IMG/VR virus record: IMGVR_UViG_3300023184_003237
Span: 1 to 64,000 of that record
DNA: 64,000 nt
Origin: a virus
Reading direction: 5' to 3' (one strand)
The position numbers were made by a program, and so were the translations under genes. This document shows positions 53,479 through 60,492 of the stretch, one piece after another. A model generated the notes under the pieces. The model was not told the origin of the DNA and ran no database searches. It worked only from the letters and a program-made list of their open reading frames with translations. Numbering within the stretch: the stretch's first letter is position 1; each line of letters begins with the position of its first letter.

Positions 53479-55878
53479 ATGAACAAAAAAGTAGCAATGA
53501 TAGGGGTTGGAAAATTGGGTGAACCAGTAGCAGAAGTAATGGCAAACTATTATGATGTTGTTGGATATGATGTAGATACAAAAACACCTACGTTTCCAAT
53601 GTTAAACACCATAGAAGAAACGGTGAAGGATAAAGATTTTATTTTTATTGCCGCACCTACCCCACACGATCCAATATACGGGGGTGAAACACCATCTAGT
53701 CATTTACCAAATAAAGATTTTGATTATACTATTGCAAAAGATTTATTAAATGAAATTAACAAATATGTTAATTCTTCACAGTTAGTTATATTAATTTCAA
53801 CCGTTCTTCCGGGAACCGTTAGGAATGAATTAAGTACTTGTATTACTAATGCTAGATTTATTTATAACCCTTATTTAATTGCAATGGGAACGGTATCATG
53901 GGATTTTGTTAATCCAGAAATGGTTATTATTGGGACTGAAAACGGTGATCTAACCGGTGATGCAAAAGAACTAATTGACTTTTATAAGCCCATGATGAAA
54001 AATGACCCTAGATATGAAGTAGGAACATGGGATGAAGCAGAATCAATTAAGATTTTTTATAATACATTTATTAGCACAAAACTAGCATTAGTAAACATGA
54101 TACAAGATGTTGCAGAAACAAATGGTAATATAAATGTTGATGTTGTAACTAATGCATTAGCAAAATCAACACATAGAATTATGGGCCCGTCATACATGAA
54201 AGCAGGACTAGGCGACGCCGGAGCATGTCATCCTAGAGACAATATAGCATTGAGATATCTTGCCGATAGATTAGATTTAGGTTACGATTTGTTTGATGCT
54301 ATTATGAGAGCCAGAGAAGTTCAAGCAGAACGTATGGCATTGCGTTGTTTAAAAAATGGTAAGAATATTACCATAATTGGCAAGGCATATAAACCAAATG
54401 TCCCTTACACCAATGGTAGTGCTAGTATGTTAATAGGACATTATATTGAAAAACACGGAGGTAATGTACATTATTATGATGAAAATACTAACGATACCAA
54501 TTTAAATTTAGAATGGACTGAAGTATATTTAATTGGTTACTGGGAATCCTGGGTTGAAAATGTAATACGTAAAATCAAACCAGAGTCTGTATTAATTGAT
54601 CCATGGCGAAATAATCTTTCTTTAAAGCACCGAGGAGAAGTAATACATTATGGAAATACTAAAAAAAAAATAGAAAGTTTGGAACCTCCTAATTACGGTA
54701 TTGTTAAAATAGCACGTATGCAGGAATTGTTGATAACAGTGTGGCCTGAATTAAAAGAGCATATCAATAAAATTCATTTGATAGACAGTGGCATTATGAC
54801 AACAAATGAACCTGTGTTTCATTTAAGATCCACTGAAACTATTATCAAAGATATATTAAATGCAAAAAAGAACGGTGCAACCAAATTCTTTCTTTATAAC
54901 GTATCAGAAGGAGTTCTTCCTCATATGGTTTCTAAAATTCATAGAATTGCCAATTTATTAGAGGGTGTTATTGATTCTAAAGATTTCTTTTATGTGTCTG
55001 GATCTCCTGATTGTCAAGAAGTATACGATAAAATGTATAACAGAAAAATATCAGGTAATACATATTGGAAATCAAAAATATCAATTTTGTCCGGACATTT
55101 CTTTCAGTTGCTTTCACAATCGATGTATGCTGAATATAATAACAAAATAGAATATATAGTTGAAGAAAAAAATAAGAAATTTTTGTGTTTTAATAATATG
55201 GCTAGAGAACACAGAGCCAGATTGCTTGAATTTATGTTGGCTAATAATTATGTTAAAGATGGATATTATTCATTTGAAGGAGCTACTCCTGGCAACAGTG
55301 ACTGGAAACACATTATGAATATTTTAAATGATGATTTTAAACATATAAAACGCAATAGTCATATATTTCCTATGAAATTAAATTTAAAATTAAAAGAAAC
55401 AGTTAATTTAAATCCATATTGCTACAATTGTAACATAACAGAAGATGACCTAAAATATTTTAACAATAGTTATTTTAGTATAGTTACTGAAACCATGTTT
55501 TATGATGAAAGTAAAGGAAGATTCCAACGACATGCTACAGAAGATTGTATTTTTATCACAGAAAAAACATTTAAATGTATAGTTACAAAACATCCTTTTA
55601 TCTTATTGGCCCGGCCCGGGATGTTAGCTGAATTAAAGAAAATGGGATATAAAACTTTTTCTCCCATTATTGATGAAACATATGATACAGTTCAAAATGA
55701 TGATGATAGGTTAAAGTTAATTCTAACCGAAATTGACAAACTAATGAAAAAACCAACAAAAGAATGGGCCGAGTGGCAATCGCAAATCAAAGACATTGTA
55801 GAATACAATCATACTCATTTTTATTCTACTAGAGATTATGCAGTAACTGAAAATATTGAGAAATATTTTATTGAATAA
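53479..55878 (+). CDS. UDP-glucose/GDP-mannose dehydrogenase-like protein fused to a glycosyltransferase-like domain (copy 3)
   Basis: Of 799 residues, about 1-390 form a UDP-glucose/GDP-mannose dehydrogenase: AMIGVGKLGEPVAEV (NAD site), FIAAPTPHD, LVILISTVLPGTVRNE, and GDAGACHPRDNIALRYLA with the catalytic C250. GKAYKPNVPYTNGSAS follows as the usual GxAyKp block. Such enzymes oxidise the C6 hydroxyl of a nucleotide sugar twice to an acid. Residues ~420-799 are the repeated domain: FFYVSGSPDCQEVYDK, KKFLCFNNMAREHRARLLEF, SYFSIVTETMFYDES, TEKTFKCIVTKHPFIL, YKTFSPIIDETYDTVQNDDD, VEYNHTHFY. The fusion would pass an acidic sugar from one active site to the next if both halves are active. The usual C-terminal NAD domain is shortened. 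Ends 49 bases before the next gene. Confidence 0.7.
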   Translation: MNKKVAMIGVGKLGEPVAEVMANYYDVVGYDVDTKTPTFPMLNTIEETVKDKDFIFIAAPTPHDPIYGGETPSSHLPNKDFDYTIAKDLLNEINKYVNSSQLVILISTVLPGTVRNELSTCITNARFIYNPYLIAMGTVSWDFVNPEMVIIGTENGDLTGDAKELIDFYKPMMKNDPRYEVGTWDEAESIKIFYNTFISTKLALVNMIQDVAETNGNINVDVVTNALAKSTHRIMGPSYMKAGLGDAGACHPRDNIALRYLADRLDLGYDLFDAIMRAREVQAERMALRCLKNGKNITIIGKAYKPNVPYTNGSASMLIGHYIEKHGGNVHYYDENTNDTNLNLEWTEVYLIGYWESWVENVIRKIKPESVLIDPWRNNLSLKHRGEVIHYGNTKKKIESLEPPNYGIVKIARMQELLITVWPELKEHINKIHLIDSGIMTTNEPVFHLRSTETIIKDILNAKKNGATKFFLYNVSEGVLPHMVSKIHRIANLLEGVIDSKDFFYVSGSPDCQEVYDKMYNRKISGNTYWKSKISILSGHFFQLLSQSMYAEYNNKIEYIVEEKNKKFLCFNNMAREHRARLLEFMLANNYVKDGYYSFEGATPGNSDWKHIMNILNDDFKHIKRNSHIFPMKLNLKLKETVNLNPYCYNCNITEDDLKYFNNSYFSIVTETMFYDESKGRFQRHATEDCIFITEKTFKCIVTKHPFILLARPGMLAELKKMGYKTFSPIIDETYDTVQNDDDRLKLILTEIDKLMKKPTKEWAEWQSQIKDIVEYNHTHFYSTRDYAVTENIEKYFIE

Positions 55879-55902
55879 TAAATCCACTGCAACAAAAAGA
55901 CT

Positions 55903-55908
55903 TAAATA
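55903..55908 (+). promoter_or_regulatory. Candidate late promoter before the second B12-type radical SAM gene
   Basis: ACTTAAATAGTCTA lies in the 49-base gap; an AGGAG ribosome site (55917-55921) follows and the TTG start is at 55928, 19 bases after the hexamer. Confidence 0.4.
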
Positions 55909-55927
55909 GTCTATATAGGAGATTAGT

Positions 55928-58171
55928 TTGGATTACACCTTAAAAGACTTTGCAGTTGATAAATTAGAAGCCAAAGAAAGACCCACGGAAGATATTGCAG
56001 ATGCCCGTCATCGTAGCATGATGGAAGCTATCGCACCGTACGCAAAACAAACGGTACAAAAAAACTTAACTCCAGTGTATGTAGACTACAAAACAAGAAA
56101 AACTAAATTAGTTTTGGTCTTGTGTCCAGAATGGAGTCCCTTTATGCCACCGTTTAGTTTAGCTAGATTGAGTGGCATATCTAAAAGTTCAGGATATGAA
56201 ACTCATGTTATGGATTTAAATGTCAAGGCATACAATGAATATCGAACCGATTGGAAACCCAATAACAAACTTCCATTTAGATTATGGGATCCAACAGGAA
56301 GTTGGCATTGGTTAGGTGATACTTACATGAAAGATATTCATCCAGTATTAGAGCCTTTGCTCAGTAAAGCTGTAGATGATATTGTAGCACTTAACCCAGA
56401 TGTAGTTGGGTTTAGTATCTATTATATTAGTGAAGCACCTAGCAAATGGATGTGTAAAGAATTAAAACGTAGATTGCCCAATGTAAAAATTGCAGTAGGT
56501 GGCCCTAACGTTCATAACAGTTGGTTTAAAATTGAACCATACTATGATTATGTTGTTATAGGAGAAGGTGAAGCAAACTTATTGTATCTGTTAGATGAAG
56601 TTGAAGATGGTATTGTACATAATGAAACTAAAATATTAAATCAACCCGAAGATCAACGCATTAACATTAATGGTCTTCCTATGCCAGATTATGAATCTAT
56701 TGATTTCAGTCAATATGAATTGCCTAATGGCGTTAATTCAGAAATAAGTAGAGGATGTACTGCAAAGTGTACTTTTTGCGAAGAAACACATTTTTGGAAA
56801 TATCGTCAACGACAAGCAGTTGATTTAATTACTGAACTTGAATGGCTTTATTATAATAAGGGAACTGATGTTGTTTGGTTTATTGATAGTTTGGTTAATG
56901 GTAATTTAAAAGAACTTAGAGCATTTGTTAAAGGTGTGGTTGCAAAAGACCTTAAAATTAAATGGACAGGATATGCCCGTTGTGATGGTCGTATGGATTT
57001 AGAATATATGCAAGACTTAGCAGCAGGTGGGTGTGTTATGTTTAACTATGGAATCGAATCCGGAAGTCAAAAAGTTTTAGATGATATGTCTAAAGGTGTT
57101 ACTATCGCTGAGATGGAACAAAACTTTATTGATGGAAAGAAAGTTGGTATATGGGCATCAACAAATTGGATAGTGGGGTTTCCCACTGAAGATTTTCAAG
57201 ACTACGCTGATAGTATGACATTGTTATGGCGTATGAGAAATAACAATATTAATAACGCAGGGTTAGGTGTAGGATTCTCACAGGGTCCAGAAACTATAGT
57301 TGGACAAAACCCACATAGATATAATTTAAGCTGGCACAAGTATCAAGGACATTGGATTACAAATGACTTTACTATGGGTGGTACTCATGTAATGACTAGA
57401 GTAAAAACATTTCATATGTTTGCTGATTTTTTAAAGGGATGCACTGATATTCCAATTGGGTATCCGGTAAGAACTAGTTTAGCTAGAGATCATTATAAAA
57501 TAACATTAAATAACAACAATTGTATTAGAGAGATTGAATATGAAAAATTTGATTATAATATAATTAAACCAAATATTAATTCATTTGCAGATACATTAGT
57601 AAATGAGATGTGGCCATTCTTTAGAATGTTATGGAAAACTAGGGGGGGATATACTGCTGAAGTTAAATTTAATCCTGATATTGATTTGATAGAGTTTGGT
57701 AGTCAGTTTGGCCCAGGCATGTATAACGCTGTTTATAAGTTTACTATTAGTGATGAAGGCAAGTGGGATGCTGATTTTGATATTAAGTTTGATCAAATAG
57801 ACAATAACTTTGATGACAGATTGCCACCACCTGAAGGAAGAAAGGGTCCGTTCTATGCACAAGATTATAGCAGAATTCAAGCTAATACTGCTAAACGTGC
57901 TAGAAAATTAGCAAAGCCAGATTGGGACCTTGAATTAGGTAGAAACACACAAGACTTTACTGACTTATTAAATGAAGAACAATTATTCAACGACACGATA
58001 GATTTCTCATTTAAATTACATTGGGTAGACTCGGGTGATTGGAGCAACTATACTGATTATGAAGTAAAAGTATCAGATACTACCAGTGTAGTAATTCCTG
58101 AAAAAGAAGCAATGACTCAAGCAGAATTTGTATCTATTGATATATCAACTATTAAAATTAAAACAACATGA
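55928..58171 (+). CDS. B12-binding-type radical SAM protein B (TTG start)
   Basis: The 747-residue protein starts at a TTG six bases after AGGAG; no ATG in frame is nearby. The N-terminal region (KLVLVLCPEWSPFMPPFSLA, DVVGFSIYYISEAPSKWM, KIAVGGPNVHNSW, YDYVVIGEGEANLLYLLDEV) is cobalamin-binding-like, ending with GLPMPDYESIDFSQY. The SAM motif is RGCTAKCTFCEETHFWKYR with C277, C281 and C284. A TIM-barrel part follows (FIDSLVNGNLKELRAF, YARCDGRMDLEYMQDLAAGG, NYGIESGSQKVLDDMSKG, NWIVGFPTEDFQDY). The last 250 residues look like a separate, beta-rich substrate domain. As in B12-type families generally, the reaction is likely methylation or a carbon rearrangement; substrate unknown. Overlaps the SGNH-like gene by four bases. 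Confidence 0.77.
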   Translation: MDYTLKDFAVDKLEAKERPTEDIADARHRSMMEAIAPYAKQTVQKNLTPVYVDYKTRKTKLVLVLCPEWSPFMPPFSLARLSGISKSSGYETHVMDLNVKAYNEYRTDWKPNNKLPFRLWDPTGSWHWLGDTYMKDIHPVLEPLLSKAVDDIVALNPDVVGFSIYYISEAPSKWMCKELKRRLPNVKIAVGGPNVHNSWFKIEPYYDYVVIGEGEANLLYLLDEVEDGIVHNETKILNQPEDQRININGLPMPDYESIDFSQYELPNGVNSEISRGCTAKCTFCEETHFWKYRQRQAVDLITELEWLYYNKGTDVVWFIDSLVNGNLKELRAFVKGVVAKDLKIKWTGYARCDGRMDLEYMQDLAAGGCVMFNYGIESGSQKVLDDMSKGVTIAEMEQNFIDGKKVGIWASTNWIVGFPTEDFQDYADSMTLLWRMRNNNINNAGLGVGFSQGPETIVGQNPHRYNLSWHKYQGHWITNDFTMGGTHVMTRVKTFHMFADFLKGCTDIPIGYPVRTSLARDHYKITLNNNNCIREIEYEKFDYNIIKPNINSFADTLVNEMWPFFRMLWKTRGGYTAEVKFNPDIDLIEFGSQFGPGMYNAVYKFTISDEGKWDADFDIKFDQIDNNFDDRLPPPEGRKGPFYAQDYSRIQANTAKRARKLAKPDWDLELGRNTQDFTDLLNEEQLFNDTIDFSFKLHWVDSGDWSNYTDYEVKVSDTTSVVIPEKEAMTQAEFVSIDISTIKIKTT

Positions 58172-58917
58172 AACAAAAAATAATGTTAATTGCCGGTTGT
58201 AGCCATTCATCCGGGTCAGAAATAGATGGAACACAGGATTCTTATTATAATAGACAACATTCATATGGAAATTTGCTAGCAGGTAAAATTGGATATACTC
58301 CAATTAATACAGCAGACCCGGGTGCCACAAATTCAACCATTGCTAGAAGTGTTTTACAATGGGTTAGTGAAAAATATGATCCTGAAACTATGGAAGTATT
58401 TGTATTAGTTAGCTGGACAGACTGCATTAGAATGGAAGTTCCGTGGGAACGAATGTCTTGGTACGGTGAGCATAGTCCATATATGGATTATCATGCTAAT
58501 AGTGGAGATAAATATTTAAGGGTGAGTATAGGATGGCCTGGCGGAGATCCTGAAGAAAAACTTTTAATTCCAGATTATCATGACTTTATATCAAAAAATG
58601 AAAAATATTTGGAAATATTGAGTGCTAATTTAATACTCCAAGTTCAGTATTTTTTGAAATCAAAAAACATAAATTATATAATGTGCAACACAATGTGTAT
58701 GTTTGATAAAAAAACGTCACACAATGATTTTTACCTATCACTAATTGATCACACTAAATATTACAACATAACGGATAACTCTCAATCATTTTATATAAAA
58801 TATAAAGATTTGGGGTATACTAATCCTAAAGCAAAATATTGGCATCACAATGAAACTCCTCATGCATTATATGCCGATGAGTTGTATAATTTTATAGAGG
58901 CAAACAAATGTTTATAG
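58168..58917 (+). CDS. SGNH/GDSL-hydrolase-like protein B
   Basis: The 249-residue protein starts IMLIAGCSHSSGSEIDG with S12 in the nucleophile position, has DPGATNSTIARSVLQW with the block-III-like Asn, and ends HHNETPHALYADELYNFI with E229-x-x-H232. The final pair is again ExxH rather than DxxH, as in protein A. EVFVLVSWTDCIRMEVP and MDYHANSGDKYLRV surround the middle. A carbohydrate acyl esterase or transferase role is likely from the fold. The overlap with the B12-type radical SAM gene (four bases) and with the microprotein that follows (ten bases) places it in one transcript with the carbamoyltransferase. Confidence 0.6.
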   Translation: MKQKIMLIAGCSHSSGSEIDGTQDSYYNRQHSYGNLLAGKIGYTPINTADPGATNSTIARSVLQWVSEKYDPETMEVFVLVSWTDCIRMEVPWERMSWYGEHSPYMDYHANSGDKYLRVSIGWPGGDPEEKLLIPDYHDFISKNEKYLEILSANLILQVQYFLKSKNINYIMCNTMCMFDKKTSHNDFYLSLIDHTKYYNITDNSQSFYIKYKDLGYTNPKAKYWHHNETPHALYADELYNFIEANKCL

Positions 58918-59006
58918 TAAGATGGTTTAAAAATTTGATTAGAGAATATAAATATCGCAAGCGATTAAAAGAACTACGTAAGCGTGATCCGTTTATTTAC
59001 AAATGA
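58908..59006 (+). CDS. 32-residue basic microprotein
   Basis: ATG at 58908 to TGA at 59006 encodes 32 residues: a start MFIVRWFKNLIREYKYRKRL, then KELRKRDPFIYK. The first half is hydrophobic-basic and helix-forming, and the end is the motif RDPFIYK. It overlaps the SGNH-like gene by ten bases and its stop overlaps the carbamoyltransferase ATG (ATGA), so it may exist partly for translational coupling. I recall similar short Arg/Lys-rich frames ending in DPFIY(K/R) in aquatic phages and bacteria but know no function. The amphipathic basic helix could touch a membrane or RNA. It falls below usual gene-calling limits, hence moderate confidence. Confidence 0.6.
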   Translation: MFIVRWFKNLIREYKYRKRLKELRKRDPFIYK

Positions 59007-60484
59007 ACTATATAGGCATATCAGCTGGCTTCCATGATGCAGCCGTTAGCGTAGTAGATAAACATGGCAATATATTGTTTGCTGGTCACAGCGAACGTTA
59101 TAGTAAAAAAAAGCACGACAAGGATGTGTGTGAAAGATTGATGTACGATGCATTCCAACACACCAATTCTGCATATTTACAATATCATTACTACGAACGG
59201 CCGTGGTTAAAATCATTGCGTCAACTGCGTAGTGGTGAAGGCTTTACTTGGCCGTCATGGGAAAAGATATTGGGTGTTACTTATTACCAAATTGGCTCCC
59301 CCAAAATTCATACACATGGTCATCATCTATGCCATGCAGCCGCCGGATTTCAAACAAGTCCCTTTAATGATGCTACCGTTGTAGTAATTGACGCTATTGG
59401 GGAATTTGATACCATCACTATTTGGGATGCACATTATGATTCCTCAACTGGTAAAGCAAAATACAAAAAACTATGGAGCATGAAGTATCCAAACAGCATT
59501 GGTTTATTTTATTCAGCAATGACTAAAAGAGTTGGGCTACGCCCGCTAGATGAAGAATACATTCTAATGGGTATGGCAGCATATGGAAAACCTATACATC
59601 TAAAGGATATGATAAGTGAGTTAGTGGATAATAAAGATATATTCACTTTTAAGCAAAATCTACATATAGGTGTTAGTAAAGATTTCTTAAAAGATGCTGA
59701 TAATTACAACATTGCTAGTACGTCCCAAGAGTTAGTAGAACATATGATTACTAGAGTAATAGCTAAAGCTAGAATGATAGGCTCTAGTAAGAATCTAGTA
59801 TACGGAGGCGGCGTAGCATTGAATTGTTTAGCAAACAGATTACTGGGGAACTTTTATGAAAATATTTGGATTATGCCTAACCCCGGCGATGCTGGCAATA
59901 GTTTGGGTGCAGCATGCCTTGGGCATGGTACTAAAGTTAATTGGACTGATGCTTTTCTTGGTCATAACATCCCTGGCAAGTATCCTGTTAATAACATACT
60001 TGATGTGTTACTTACTGATCGGATTGTTGGTGTCGCATCAGGACGAGCAGAGTTCGGCCCGAGAGCATTGGGTAACAGAAGTTTACTTGCAGACCCAAGA
60101 GGACATTCAATTAAAAACAAAGTAAATGAGATTAAACGCAGACAACAGTTTAGACCATTTGCCCCTGTCATATTAGAAGAATATGCTCACCAATACTTTG
60201 ATATGCCTAAGCACTGGAATGATAGTAGATATATGCAAGTGATTAGCAAGTGTAAGTATCCTGAAAAATTCCCTGCTATTGTACATCATGACGGGACTAG
60301 CCGTGTACAAACTGTGCCAAAAGATGGATCTGGCATCAGAGAGTTATTAGAAAAATGGTATGTAATGACAGAATGCCCCATGTTGTTGAATACAAGTTTA
60401 AATATACGCGGTGAGCCAATGGTCAACGACCGTAGTGATGCTGATAGATTTGAAAAACTATACGGGGTTAAAGTTTTATCATAA
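59003..60484 (+). CDS. NodU/CmcH-family carbamoyltransferase
   Basis: The 493-residue protein has the two parts of this family. The N-terminal Kae1-like part has YIGISAGFHDAAVSVVD, ERYSKKKHDKD, HTHGHHLCHAAAGFQTSP and VYGGGVALNCLANRLL. The C-terminal part has MPNPGDAGNSLGAA, EFGPRALGNRSLLADPR and RRQQFRPFAPVI. His residues in HHLCHAAA are of the kind that bind metal and carbamoyl-adenylate. By family knowledge it transfers a carbamoyl group from carbamoyl phosphate, through carbamoyl-AMP, to a hydroxyl of a sugar or natural product in the cytoplasm. It is shorter than the usual ~570 residues, mainly between the domains. Its start overlaps the microprotein stop. With the epimerase it recalls carbamoylated-sugar pathways. 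Confidence 0.83.
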   Translation: MNYIGISAGFHDAAVSVVDKHGNILFAGHSERYSKKKHDKDVCERLMYDAFQHTNSAYLQYHYYERPWLKSLRQLRSGEGFTWPSWEKILGVTYYQIGSPKIHTHGHHLCHAAAGFQTSPFNDATVVVIDAIGEFDTITIWDAHYDSSTGKAKYKKLWSMKYPNSIGLFYSAMTKRVGLRPLDEEYILMGMAAYGKPIHLKDMISELVDNKDIFTFKQNLHIGVSKDFLKDADNYNIASTSQELVEHMITRVIAKARMIGSSKNLVYGGGVALNCLANRLLGNFYENIWIMPNPGDAGNSLGAACLGHGTKVNWTDAFLGHNIPGKYPVNNILDVLLTDRIVGVASGRAEFGPRALGNRSLLADPRGHSIKNKVNEIKRRQQFRPFAPVILEEYAHQYFDMPKHWNDSRYMQVISKCKYPEKFPAIVHHDGTSRVQTVPKDGSGIRELLEKWYVMTECPMLLNTSLNIRGEPMVNDRSDADRFEKLYGVKVLS

Positions 60485-60492
60485 GTAATTAA

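Noticed and set aside
59003-60484. Carbamoyltransferase as a TsaD/Kae1 tRNA-modifying protein
   Set aside because: The Kae1-like N-terminal half is followed by the GPRALGNRS block specific to NodU/CmcH proteins.
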